NCBI GenBank assembly: GCA_018814305.1
Contig: JAHJAA010000057.1
Span: 1-64,000, forward strand
DNA: 64,000 nt
Direction: 5' to 3'
DNA from: Pseudomonadota bacterium
Lineage (GTDB): Bacteria; Desulfobacterota; Desulfobulbia; Desulfobulbales; JAGXFP01
The translations under genes and the position numbers were made by a program. Numbering within the stretch: the stretch's first letter is position 1; each line of letters opens with the position of its first letter. Under the pieces are notes generated by a model. That model did not search any database and was not told where the DNA came from. It saw nothing but the letters and a program-made list of their open reading frames with translations. Below are positions 19,272 through 27,514 of the stretch, one piece after another.

Positions 19272-21413
19272 TCACTGGGGGTAGATCTCCGGTGATAAAG
19301 CTGAATGATAATTTTGGGCGATGGTTTCGAGTAAATCGTTAATTTCAAAGGGTTTGGTTATGTAGTCGTCCATCCCGGCGGCAAGGCATCTCTCCCGGTA
19401 TCCCTGGACGGCATGGGCGGTCATGGCAATAACCATGAGATGGTGATTGTCATCCTCCTGCTCACGGATTCGCCTGGTGGTCTCAAAACCGTCCATCCCA
19501 GGCATCTCGATATCCATCAGCACCAGGTCAAAGTCTTTTTCAGCCAGGGCAGAGAGGGCTTGTTGACCGTTGGTCGCCTCATGAACCGACCATCCTTCCA
19601 GTTGGAGGAGGCCCACCACCAGAATCCGGTTGATTTCTTCATCGTCGACCAGCAGAACACTCAGTTTTTCCGGCAGTTTTATCTGGGACCGGAGCGGATC
19701 TTGTGGTCCTCCCTTGTGCACGATTTGATCGGTCTCCTGGCACGTTACCGTAAAGTGGAATGTGCTGCCGACCCCTTCACCATGTTCATTCCGGTTGTTT
19801 TCGACCCAGATCTCGCCATGCATCAATTTGACCAGTTCGGCGCAGATGGCGAGTCCCAGCCCGGAACCTCCATACCTCCTGGAATGGGAGGTGTCAGCCT
19901 GCGTGAAGGCCTCGAAGATTTTCGTCATCTTGGTTGGGTTGATACTGATTCCGGAATCTTTGATCCGGAAATGGAGCAAGAGCTCTTGCTGTCGATGATG
20001 GTCAGAATCGACCAGGAGATTGATTTGACCAGTTGAAGGCGTAAACTTGATGGCATTGTCGATCAGATTAATCACCACCTGGACAATCCGGTTGGGATCA
20101 CCAACGAGCGGTGTCGGCAGATCGGAAGGGATCTCCCAATAGAGATTTATTTCTTTTTCTCGAGCCCGAAAAGAGAGGAGTTGCAGGGTGGGTTCAAGGG
20201 TTTGCTGTAAGTCAAAGGTGATCGTTTCCAGCTCGAGTTTGCCGGCGTTGATTTTGGAGAAATCGAGGATGTCATTGATGATTTTGAGTAATCGATCAGC
20301 AGATTGTTTGATCATCCCCAAATACCCGTTGTGGTCGGACGCCGGATGATATTTTAACAACATGTTGGTCAGGCCGATTATCCCATTCATCGGGGTCCGG
20401 ATTTCATGGCTCATATTGGCCAGAAATTCACTCTTTGCGGTGTTTGCCTCCTCGGCAATCCGCTTGGCCTCTTCCAGTTCCCTGGTTCGTTCCTTGACCT
20501 GATCCTCCAGCTCTCTGCCATGTTCCTGTTGGGCTTGAGAGGCCAACCTCAGGCGGTTCGCCATATTGATAAAGGAGTCCGCCAGTAAACCTACTTCATC
20601 ATTACTTTTTATCGAGAGGGTGTTAGCGGAGTCGAAATTGCCGGTGGCCAGTTCCTGGGCGGAGTTGGTTAAAGAGACAATCGGTTTGGTCAGATGTCTG
20701 GCGAGCAGCAGCACAATGAAGATACTGATGACCAGAATCAAGCTGCTGGAGAGCAGGGCCTGTAGGATTATCGAGTGGGTTATGGAGGATAATTCCGTGG
20801 TGATGCCAGCTATTTCCTGGTTGATCAGCTCTTGAGAAAATCCCAGCCTGAGCCATCCCCACAATAGTTCGTCATACTCAAGCGGGAGAATATATTCAAT
20901 ATAGGTTTCATCTTTAAACTGATAAACCTGTGACGTTGGGGTCCGTTGGGCGGAGCTGAACTGGTTTACCTCTTCTGAAAGGATCTGTTTCGGGATGTCC
21001 TTGGTCATGAAAATTGGTGCCCCGGAACTATCCATCAGAATGGCGTAGGAAAGTTCTTCATTACTCTCAACCGTGGTGGATAATAAGGTCGAAATATTTT
21101 TTAATTCAAAACGGGCCAGATTGCTTTCCGAGAAGCGGGCCAGGGTGTCTGACATCCCGAGGGCCCGAAAACGCAGGGATTCCTTTAAAATATCGATCCG
21201 CTGGCTATATTCCTGCCTGATCAGCTGACGTTCCCGGAAGATGTTGATCGTGGTCTGAACCGCCGACAAGAGAACGACGAAGCCGATCATCACCAGCAGG
21301 AGTTTGTTTTTAAGCCCCCAGCGGATATTGAATGGTCGATACCGAGAGGGTTCAAAGGAATGCTCCGGGACAGGATCCGGGTGAACGTGGTTATTTTCGC
21401 GTGGATTGTTCAT
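19272..21413 (-). CDS. Hybrid sensor histidine kinase with receiver domain
   Basis: A 713-residue inner-membrane sensor. TM1 is at about 37-56, a periplasmic region of about 150 residues follows, TM2 is at about 212-235 ([20 protein letters not shown]), then HAMP, a coiled coil ([19 protein letters not shown]), the HisKA phospho-acceptor in [10 protein letters not shown] near residue 336, HATPase with [14 protein letters not shown] and [14 protein letters not shown], and a C-terminal receiver with [10 protein letters not shown] and Asp in [14 protein letters not shown] near residue 632. The ATG directly follows the stop of the binding-protein gene with no gap, so the two are translationally coupled and the binding protein is a likely ligand partner. 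No output domain is present; phosphotransfer to a separate protein is inferred. Confidence 0.92.
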   Translation of the reverse strand: MNNPRENNHVHPDPVPEHSFEPSRYRPFNIRWGLKNKLLLVMIGFVVLLSAVQTTINIFRERQLIRQEYSQRIDILKESLRFRALGMSDTLARFSESNLARFELKNISTLLSTTVESNEELSYAILMDSSGAPIFMTKDIPKQILSEEVNQFSSAQRTPTSQVYQFKDETYIEYILPLEYDELLWGWLRLGFSQELINQEIAGITTELSSITHSIILQALLSSSLILVISIFIVLLLARHLTKPIVSLTNSAQELATGNFDSANTLSIKSNDEVGLLADSFINMANRLRLASQAQQEHGRELEDQVKERTRELEEAKRIAEEANTAKSEFLANMSHEIRTPMNGIIGLTNMLLKYHPASDHNGYLGMIKQSADRLLKIINDILDFSKINAGKLELETITFDLQQTLEPTLQLLSFRAREKEINLYWEIPSDLPTPLVGDPNRIVQVVINLIDNAIKFTPSTGQINLLVDSDHHRQQELLLHFRIKDSGISINPTKMTKIFEAFTQADTSHSRRYGGSGLGLAICAELVKLMHGEIWVENNRNEHGEGVGSTFHFTVTCQETDQIVHKGGPQDPLRSQIKLPEKLSVLLVDDEEINRILVVGLLQLEGWSVHEATNGQQALSALAEKDFDLVLMDIEMPGMDGFETTRRIREQEDDNHHLMVIAMTAHAVQGYRERCLAAGMDDYITKPFEINDLLETIAQNYHSALSPEIYPQ

Positions 21414-22388
21414 TTAATGAATTTGAAAACCTGAACTGATTTTAGGGGTGTTGAGGCGAATCCCAAGTTCTTCAGCCCTGGTCACATTGATGGTGATTGT
21501 GTTTTTCGAGGGTGCCTGAACCTTTTCTGTAATTTTTCCTTCTGCGTTGAGTTTCTTGATTATCTGGGCCGCCTGGTGGCCGATGGCGGCGGTGTTAGGT
21601 TCAACGGTAATAATGGCGCCGTGCCTGATTAGACTGCCCTGCCAGGCAAAGACCGGTTTCTTAAGGAGAGCGCTCTGGGCAAATATAAAATCGATGTCCT
21701 GGAAACTGGAGATTGCCAGGGGATCGGCGATCAGCCATAGGGCATCAAGCTGAGCAAAGTTTTTGAATATAGCCTCCCGGCTTTCTCCCTTCGCTTTAAT
21801 CTCAATGGGGATTAGGCGTATTCCCCTTTCTGCGGCGGCCTTGATCGCAACTTCGACGTATTCACGGTTAAACATTGAACTGTAGAGAATTCCGATGGTG
21901 TGCAGCTGGGGTACTAGTTCCTGAAAAATCTGCAATTGATCACCTGGTGCGACCTCGTTGGCAATGCCATAGGTTTTTTCTCCGAAGGGAAGTCTGCGCC
22001 AGTTGATCAGGGAGGAAAAAATAAGGGTGTGATTGCCTGGGACTGAAAGCCCCATTTTGTAGGCGTCAGAGCCGATGCAGTAGATGAAATCAGCATCAAA
22101 GGCGGCAATGTCGCGGGCCATGCCGGAGTGATCGAACCATTTTTTCCCCAGGTCAAAGGCCTTGAGATTGTCGGCAGGGAGAGAGGGAAGACCGGATATG
22201 AAGCTGGTCTGAGCCGACATGTAGCGGCCGTCAATACTCATATCTGAGTTGAGGATGACCACCCGGGTATCCTCTCCCACGGCAAAGGCTATTGAGCAGG
22301 ATATTGCCAGGAGCAAAGCAATCGAAATGATTGCATGCAGGAGAACAACAGGGGAACGTAGTGGTCGTAAAATAATATTATCAAACAA
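21414..22388 (-). CDS. Periplasmic substrate-binding protein (PF04392-like)
   Basis: A periplasmic binding protein of about 324 residues, resembling the ABC transporter substrate-binding family PF04392 (TrpX-like). A hydrophobic signal peptide (ISIALLLAISCSIAFAVG) precedes RVVILNSDMSIDGRY; later IGILYSSMFNREYVEVAIKA, LWLIADPLAI and EPNTAAIGHQAAQIIKKLNA are typical of the two-lobed fold. No permease or ATPase gene is adjacent; instead the hybrid kinase follows with zero gap, suggesting it feeds a signal to the kinase rather than a transporter. The TTG at 22388 is preferred as start because AAAGGAGA is 10 bases upstream; a TTG at 22415 is also open. Confidence 0.78.
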   Translation of the reverse strand: MFDNIILRPLRSPVVLLHAIISIALLLAISCSIAFAVGEDTRVVILNSDMSIDGRYMSAQTSFISGLPSLPADNLKAFDLGKKWFDHSGMARDIAAFDADFIYCIGSDAYKMGLSVPGNHTLIFSSLINWRRLPFGEKTYGIANEVAPGDQLQIFQELVPQLHTIGILYSSMFNREYVEVAIKAAAERGIRLIPIEIKAKGESREAIFKNFAQLDALWLIADPLAISSFQDIDFIFAQSALLKKPVFAWQGSLIRHGAIITVEPNTAAIGHQAAQIIKKLNAEGKITEKVQAPSKNTITINVTRAEELGIRLNTPKISSGFQIH

Positions 22389-22464
22389 GTTGTGGTCTCT
22401 CCTTTGCTTGCGCAAGCAGGGGCATCGGCAAGTGGAAGAGATGATTTGTCAAGGTAATGAATTT

Positions 22465-22493
22465 GAGAGAATGGCTTCGGGGGCCATTCTCTC
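22465..22493. other. Perfect 11-bp hairpin
   Basis: GAGAGAATGGC and GCCATTCTCTC pair perfectly around TTCGGGG. It lies in the 237-base gap between the small minus-strand gene at 22626 and the binding-protein gene at 22388. No T-run follows on either strand, so it is a processing or regulatory hairpin rather than a clear terminator. Confidence 0.55.
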
Positions 22494-22625
22494 CTGGATA
22501 TAGGGAAATGTTCAACCTGTGCACCAGCTGGTGCGCCCGACTGTTTTATGGCGTCTTGGCTTGTTTTGAATCCTGCCGGGGTGCAGGACTTTATAGTGAA
22601 CAGGGTCTTTGTGCTCAATCATGGA

Positions 22626-22829
22626 TCAATCTTCATCGAGGAAGGGGTCTTCATCGTTAAATTCCATCATGTCCCCAGCGAGACCCAAAAAAACCCCGAG
22701 GGATTCGCTGAGATTTCTGACCACCTGGCTGTAGGCGACCTTGTCCTCCAGGGTTTTGGCCTTACCCAGGGCCTTGACTGCAACTCCGAGTTCTTTTGAC
22801 AGGTTTTCCATGATCTGATCGGGATCCAT
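22626..22829 (-). CDS. Small acidic hypothetical protein
   Basis: A 67-residue acidic, probably helical cytoplasmic protein: MDPDQIMENLSKELGVAVKA at the start and a C-terminal tail FNDEDPFLDED. There is no signal peptide or membrane segment. The ATG follows AAGGAG by about 8 bases, which supports a real gene. I do not recognise a named domain. It is upstream of the binding protein-kinase-receptor group on the same strand, 237 bases away, with a strong hairpin between. Confidence 0.65.
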   Translation of the reverse strand: MDPDQIMENLSKELGVAVKALGKAKTLEDKVAYSQVVRNLSESLGVFLGLAGDMMEFNDEDPFLDED

Positions 22830-23016
22830 ATGTAGCTCCTTGGTTTAAGTTTTTAAAAAAGGTTGGGGTATTTATTGGGGGGAACGACTCCTCTCAATAA
22901 AATACCGGGATCGATGGTGGGTAAAAACAGTTTTAACAACTTTACGGATACAATTTTTATCATTAAATAGCGGTGAAGGAAAGAAAATTAACTGTTCCCG
23001 AATATCAACTTTTAAC

Positions 23017-23188
23017 GTAACTATCCAGCATAATACCGGTAACGAGCAAATCCGCCGGAATGGAACTTTTTAGGTAAGCGTAGACTCCGGATGTGCTTCA
23101 GATGTGTACGATTCGGTCTTTCAGCTATACATATTCGGTATGCTGGAAGACCGAATTGGACGCAGATGGAGTGCAGCTGGATGGTTCC
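23017..23188. repeat. Palindromic interspersed element, copy 3 (complete)
   Basis: The fullest copy of the family. It begins GTAACTATCCAGCATAATA and ends GTGCAGCTGGATGGTTCC. It shares GATGTGCTTCAGATGTG, TCTTTCAGCTATACAT and CGCAGATGGAGTGCAGC with copy 1, and GTAAGCGTAGACTCC with copy 2. The inner part TTCGGTCTTTCAGC / GCTGGAAGACCGAA folds back on itself. It ends 55 bases upstream of the B12 operon promoter. Confidence 0.8.
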
Positions 23189-23243
23189 ATTTTAACCATA
23201 TTTGCCGGGGACCGTCACCTCAATTTTGTTCATTCTCTCCCCC

Positions 23244-23272
23244 TTGACGGATCGTCTTGGAGGCGGTATAAA
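23244..23272 (+). promoter_or_regulatory. Sigma-70-type promoter of the B12 uptake operon
   Basis: TTGACG (23244-23249) and TATAAA (23267-23272) are separated by 17 bases, an excellent match to the housekeeping consensus. The predicted transcription start is near 23279, just where the cobalamin riboswitch begins. Confidence 0.8.
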
Positions 23273-23279
23273 ATCAACT

Positions 23280-23445
23280 TCGTTCAGGCGCCCGGAAGGG
23301 CGTAAAAGGGAACCCCGTGAAAATCGGGGGCGGGCCCGCCGCTGTGACCGGGGACCGAAGTCGGATGATGCCACTGTCTGAAGTTAAGATGGGAAGGCCC
23401 GACCGAGGGGTGATCCGGGAGTCAGAAGACCTGCCTGAATGAAAA
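23280..23445 (+). ncRNA. Cobalamin (adenosylcobalamin-type) riboswitch aptamer
   Basis: Conserved pieces appear in the right order: AAAAGGGAA, then CCGTGAAAATC, the core GGGCCCGCCGCTGTGACC, then GATGCCACTG, GATGGGAAGGC and the B12-box-side GGAGTCAGAAGACCTGCC. The outer stem P1 can form between TTCAGGC (23284-23290) and GCCTGAA. It sits directly after the promoter and 140 bases before btuB, with a terminator following, so high B12 should shut down the uptake operon. Confidence 0.95.
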
Positions 23446-23503
23446 AGGACAGGCCCCCGTGGACCAGGGGCGGGTCAAAAGGATCTTGCGGATAGAATGG
23501 GAC

Positions 23504-23545
23504 ATCCCCGGATCGAAATTTATTTTCGGTCCGGGGATTTTTTTT
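23504..23545 (+). terminator. Riboswitch-controlled terminator
   Basis: ATCCCCGGA pairs with TCCGGGGAT across a loop of about 18 bases and is followed by an eight-T run. Its position between aptamer and btuB makes it the expression platform: formation in the B12-bound state would stop transcription. The start codon of btuB is 41 bases downstream. Confidence 0.88.
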
Positions 23546-23586
23546 GCCTCGGGCTCAGGATTTCACCAATGAGATGGAGGAGCAGT

Positions 23587-25635
23587 ATGAAGAAGTATCT
23601 GGTTTTAGTACCCATGATTCCCTTAGCTTTAACGATTCCGGCCTTCGGGGCCGAGCCGACGACTCCGGGAAGTATTGCCACCATGGAAGAGGTGGTGGTC
23701 ACTGCCACCAAGACCGCTGAGGCCCGCCGGGATGTGGCTAATCCGATGGTGATCATCGATGAGGTGACTGTGGCTGAGACCCCGGCTGAAAATGTGGGTC
23801 AACTCCTGGCCGGTGAGCCGGGAATTGATTGGCGGAGCCGAGGTAACTATGGTGGCGCTGCCCAGGAGATTCAGATTCGGGGGATGGACTCTGATGAGAC
23901 CCAGGTGCTCTTAAACGGTAGTCGGATCAATTCCCCTTCCCTGGGCCGGGCCGATCTTGGCACTGTACCCATGGCCGCCATTGGGGGCATCGAAGTGGTC
24001 AAAGGGGCCGGGTCATTGCTGTATGGCTCCGGGGCCCTGGCCGGGACGGTCAATATCTTTACCAAACGACCGGAGCGGGAGGCTCCAACGGCGATAGTCC
24101 GGGCCGGATACGGCACCGACGCCACCGCTCGTCTTTCCTTGGAGCAGGGTCTGTTCCTCACCGAGACTCTGGGCTATTACCTGACGGCTGGTCATAATGA
24201 GACCGAAGGGGAGCGGGACAACAGTGACCTGGATCAGAACGATGTTTCCTTGAATCTGCTCTTTGACAAGGGTGAGATCGTTGAGGCGAGCCTCTTCGGC
24301 AGTTATGTCGATCGTTCCTTCGGGGTTCCCGGGATCAGACCGCCAGCGGGGACTACCGATCACTTTGTTGGTGGAGAGCGTTTTTATTCGGTTGAGTCGG
24401 CCAGCACCATGGATCAGGGGGAATCAACCGACGGCAGTCTGGTCGCCAAAATTACCAGTCGCCCCGATCCCCGTTTCAAACTGAGCCTGCAGGCTGATTA
24501 TCTCTATAACCAGTCGATCAATACCGCGCGATACAATGCGGACGGTTGGACCGAGGTCGCCGGCGCCGGGCTCGAGTCCATCGTGACCAACAAGGTTGCC
24601 GGGATTGAGGGTGACCTGGAGATCAACCCCCGAACGGATCTGACCGTGCTCGTTGGGGTCGATTACCGTCATTTGGATTGGGAGTCCGGTTCCCTTCCTC
24701 TGGACACCAGCGGTGCGGTCCAAGCCGGTGCCGCCACGTCAGCTTCGCTCCAGACCAACGGCACCTTTCTTGAGGCCCAGTATCGGCCGATTGAGTTGGT
24801 GAAGTTTTTTGCCGGGATTCGCCATGAGAACCATTCAACCTTTGGTTCAGAAAACATTCCCCGCTATGGCCTGGTGGTCAACCCACTTCCGGAAACCGCC
24901 ATCAAGATCAACCATGGCAAGTTCTTCAAGGCCCCGACCCCCAATGATCTCTTCTGGCCGGAGGATGATTTTGTCCGCGGGAATCCCGATCTTTCGCCCC
25001 AAACCGGTTGGCACTCCGATGCCACCATCGAACAGAGTCTGCTGGACGGTCGGATCTTTGCCACCCTTGGCTATTTCGATTGGAATATCGACGGGAAGAT
25101 CACCTGGGCCGAGAACCCGGCCTTCCCCGGACCGTATGGAAACAAGTGGACCCCGACTAATCTGAACAGTGGTGAGGGGTCGGGCTGGGAGGCCGGACTG
25201 GAAATGCAGGCTCCGGCCGGTTTCACTGTGGGCCTTTCCTATACCCGGACTGAGGCTCGAGAAGAAACCGCCCCCGGGGTTTGGCGTGATGCCCAGTATA
25301 TGGCCCAGGACCGGATCAAGACCCGCTTGACCTGGCATGGCGAGCAGGGGACAACCGCCACCCTGGTTGGCCGCTATGTCAGTGAACGGGAGTTCTATCG
25401 GTCAACCAGTGATACTGTTCCAACCGACACCCTGGAGGCCTATGTTACCGCCGATCTTAAGATTGAGCAGCGGTTGTTTGAGCATTATCTGATCGGGATC
25501 GACGCCAATAATCTCCTGGATGAAGAGTATGACACCTATGTGGGATCCTTTGTCGATGGGACCGGATCCCGATTGTATGGGGCCTATCCAGGAACTGGAA
25601 GGAGCCTGTATGTCTCCCTCGGTTATGAATACTAA
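23587..25635 (+). CDS. btuB: BtuB-type TonB-dependent vitamin B12 receptor
   Basis: Outer-membrane cobalamin receptor of 682 residues. A signal peptide (LVLVPMIPLALTIPAFGAEP) is followed by the TonB-box EEVVVTATKTAEARR, then the plug with ENVGQLLAGEPGIDWRSRG, IQIRGMDSDETQVLLNG, and IEVVKGAGSLLYGSGALAGT. The barrel ends YVSLGYEY with a terminal aromatic residue. The ATG at 23587 is placed by GGAGGAG 4-8 bases upstream; the open frame extends back to 23497 but that part overlaps the terminator. The riboswitch in front is what assigns the ligand as B12 or a related corrinoid rather than a siderophore. First gene of an eight-gene operon. Confidence 0.95.
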   Translation: MKKYLVLVPMIPLALTIPAFGAEPTTPGSIATMEEVVVTATKTAEARRDVANPMVIIDEVTVAETPAENVGQLLAGEPGIDWRSRGNYGGAAQEIQIRGMDSDETQVLLNGSRINSPSLGRADLGTVPMAAIGGIEVVKGAGSLLYGSGALAGTVNIFTKRPEREAPTAIVRAGYGTDATARLSLEQGLFLTETLGYYLTAGHNETEGERDNSDLDQNDVSLNLLFDKGEIVEASLFGSYVDRSFGVPGIRPPAGTTDHFVGGERFYSVESASTMDQGESTDGSLVAKITSRPDPRFKLSLQADYLYNQSINTARYNADGWTEVAGAGLESIVTNKVAGIEGDLEINPRTDLTVLVGVDYRHLDWESGSLPLDTSGAVQAGAATSASLQTNGTFLEAQYRPIELVKFFAGIRHENHSTFGSENIPRYGLVVNPLPETAIKINHGKFFKAPTPNDLFWPEDDFVRGNPDLSPQTGWHSDATIEQSLLDGRIFATLGYFDWNIDGKITWAENPAFPGPYGNKWTPTNLNSGEGSGWEAGLEMQAPAGFTVGLSYTRTEAREETAPGVWRDAQYMAQDRIKTRLTWHGEQGTTATLVGRYVSEREFYRSTSDTVPTDTLEAYVTADLKIEQRLFEHYLIGIDANNLLDEEYDTYVGSFVDGTGSRLYGAYPGTGRSLYVSLGYEY

Positions 25636-26356
25636 GTTGACCGGAAAGGGTGTGGGAGCACTGAAAAAAACAGCGCTATCCGATACCTCCCTTCGGACCG
25701 CGCGGTTTTTTGGCTCCTGGAGCGGCGGGAAGGATTCTTGTTTGGCCCTGTATAAAGCACAGGCGGCCGGGGCATTCCCGGCCGCCCTCTTGACCATGAT
25801 GGTGGAGGATGGCGCCCGGAGCCGTTCCCACGGGCTGCCGCTTGCCGTGCTTAAGGCCCAGGCTGAGGCCTTGGGATTACCCCTGATGACCCGAGCGGCG
25901 ACCTGGAATACCTATGAGGAGGTCTTTCTGGCTGCCTTGGCTGAGTTGAAGGCGGCGGGGCTGGACCATGGGGTGTTCGGTGATATCGATCTGCCACCCC
26001 ATCGGGAGTGGGTGGAGCGGGTCTGTGCGGTGGCTGGGGTGACCCCTCATCTGCCTCTCTGGCTGCAGGGCCGCCGGGAACTGCTGGCCGAATTTCTAGC
26101 GGCTGGGTTTTTCGCTACGATTGTGGTGGTCAATATCACCCGGCTTTCCCCGAAATTCCTCGGTCGAACTATGGATGCCCAAACCATTGACGACCTGGAA
26201 AGGGCCGGGGTTGATGCCTGCGGCGAAGAGGGCGAGTTCCATACCGTGGTGACCGATGGCCCCATTTTTTCCAGTCCTGTCCCGGTCCGTTTTGGTGACA
26301 TTCTGACTCACGACGGGTATGCTTTTAAAGCAGTTGAATTAGTTGAATTGGTTTGA
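25610..26356 (+). CDS. Dph6-like ATP pyrophosphatase in the B12 operon
   Basis: A 248-residue cytoplasmic protein of the diphthine-ammonia ligase-like ATP pyrophosphatase family (COG2102). The PP-loop SWSGGKDSCLALYKA is near residue 40; GVFGDIDLPPHREWVERVC and CGEEGEFHTVVTDGP are typical family motifs. Bacteria do not make diphthamide, so an ATP-dependent amidation or adenylation of another substrate is expected. The ATG at 25610 follows AAGGAG by 5 bases and overlaps the btuB end by 26 bases, so it is coupled to it. The B12 riboswitch context suggests a corrinoid-related job, which is inference. The C-terminus runs into a nonamer repeat and reads VELVELV. Confidence 0.88.
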   Translation: MSPSVMNTKLTGKGVGALKKTALSDTSLRTARFFGSWSGGKDSCLALYKAQAAGAFPAALLTMMVEDGARSRSHGLPLAVLKAQAEALGLPLMTRAATWNTYEEVFLAALAELKAAGLDHGVFGDIDLPPHREWVERVCAVAGVTPHLPLWLQGRRELLAEFLAAGFFATIVVVNITRLSPKFLGRTMDAQTIDDLERAGVDACGEEGEFHTVVTDGPIFSSPVPVRFGDILTHDGYAFKAVELVELV

Positions 26357-26438
26357 TTCGTTAAATTGGTTAAGGTTGTTGCTCCTTGGCAGTCAACCAA
26401 TACAACCAATTACAACCAATACAACCAATACAACCAAT
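26333..26438. repeat. Degenerate 9-10 bp repeats, head-to-head, at the stop codon
   Basis: Units GTTGAATTA, GTTGAATTG, GTTTGATTC, GTTAAATTG and GTTAAGGTT run through the last codons and stop (26354-26356) of the Dph6-like gene. They are followed after a spacer by the opposite orientation: five ACAACCAAT-like units. The two halves could pair as a large hairpin between that gene and exbB. Confidence 0.7.
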
Positions 26439-26453
26439 CGAACGGTTCCTAAT

Positions 26454-27083
26454 ATGATCGAAATATTCAAAAACGGCGGCCCTTTGATGTACGCCTTGCT
26501 GGTCTGTTCCCTGCTGGTCCTCTTTGTAACCATTGAGCGGCTGCTGTTCTGGATCACTATTGATCTGCGGCGGAACCGGCCCCTCATGGATGAGGTTTTG
26601 GAGTTGTGCCGACAGGGGGATTGGGAGATGGTCCGGGATAAGGTCCAGAACAGTCAGGATTTTGTGATCCGGATTCTGGTCACCGGCATTGTCCATCGGG
26701 AGTTTTCGTTAAGCCGGGCCATGGAGGCAGCTGCCACCGACCAGTTGAAGCGGATGAGCCGGTTCATGGGGGTGCTGGACACCATGATCACCGTGGCCCC
26801 GTTGTTGGGTATCCTGGGGACGGTGATCGGGATCATCTCTTCATTTGAGATTCTGGGGGCCGCCGGTATCGACGATCCCCGGGCGGTGACTGGCGGGATT
26901 GCCCAGGCGCTGATCACGACGGCGGGGGGGCTTAGCATCGCTATCGTTTCGGTGTTTCCGTTCAACTATTTTCAGTCCCGGGTCAATAATGCGGCCCATA
27001 CTATTGAGCAGTATGCCACCAGTCTGGAAATCGTCTACGAGAAACTCTTATCCGGTCAGAACGGGGAGGAGCGGCCCCAATGA
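26454..27083 (+). CDS. exbB: ExbB/TolQ-family proton channel protein
   Basis: Inner-membrane proton-channel subunit that, with ExbD and TonB, energises outer-membrane transport. It has 209 residues. TM1 is YALLVCSLLVLFVTIERLLF, and two further hydrophobic segments contain TVAPLLGILGTVIGIISSF and ITTAGGLSIAIVSVFPFNYF, the conserved MotA/TolQ/ExbB region. The ATG at 26454 (MIEIFKNGGPLMY) is chosen because the upstream open part is only the repeat. exbD overlaps the end by ATGA. Being in the B12 operon, it is probably a dedicated energiser for BtuB. Confidence 0.92.
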   Translation: MIEIFKNGGPLMYALLVCSLLVLFVTIERLLFWITIDLRRNRPLMDEVLELCRQGDWEMVRDKVQNSQDFVIRILVTGIVHREFSLSRAMEAAATDQLKRMSRFMGVLDTMITVAPLLGILGTVIGIISSFEILGAAGIDDPRAVTGGIAQALITTAGGLSIAIVSVFPFNYFQSRVNNAAHTIEQYATSLEIVYEKLLSGQNGEERPQ

Positions 27084-27514
27084 AAGTGACCATGCCGGTG
27101 AGGGCCCGGGCTCGGATTGAGATGATCCCCCTGATCGATATCGTCTTTTTGCTGCTGGTCTTCTTCATCTATGCCATGCTCTCAATGGCGGTCCATCATG
27201 GATTGCCGGTGGAACTCCCTTCTTCAGCCACTGCCCAGACCACCCGGGAGATGATTCTTTCGGTGACCATCCAGGCGGATAGCCTTGGGGAAAGTCGGAT
27301 TCTGGTTGACGATCATGAGGTCTCCCTGGCCGATTTGACCACGGAGCTCTCCATAGGGATTGCAGCCCTGGGCGAAAATGGCGGGATGGAACCTGGGGTA
27401 TTGCTCTTTGCTGATAAGGGTATCGATTACCAGACCCTTTTTGCGGTTCTTGACGGGATTCACCAAGCGGGGCTGACCCGGATTTCTCTACAGGCCGATG
27501 TGGACCGCGAGTAG
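27080..27514 (+). CDS. exbD: ExbD/TolR-family protein
   Basis: A 144-residue partner of ExbB with one N-terminal TM (IDIVFLLLVFFIYAMLSMAV), carrying the family motif MIPLIDIVFLLLVFF with the conserved membrane Asp that conducts protons. The periplasmic domain shows the usual VTIQADSLGESRILVDD start and ends LTRISLQADVDRE. It overlaps exbB by 4 bases (ATGA) and tonB by 17 bases, so the three are tightly coupled. Confidence 0.92.
   Translation: MKVTMPVRARARIEMIPLIDIVFLLLVFFIYAMLSMAVHHGLPVELPSSATAQTTREMILSVTIQADSLGESRILVDDHEVSLADLTTELSIGIAALGENGGMEPGVLLFADKGIDYQTLFAVLDGIHQAGLTRISLQADVDRE

Noticed and set aside
23497-23586. 30-residue N-terminal extension of btuB
   Set aside because: It overlaps the riboswitch terminator, and the ATG at 23587 has a clear ribosome site and signal peptide.
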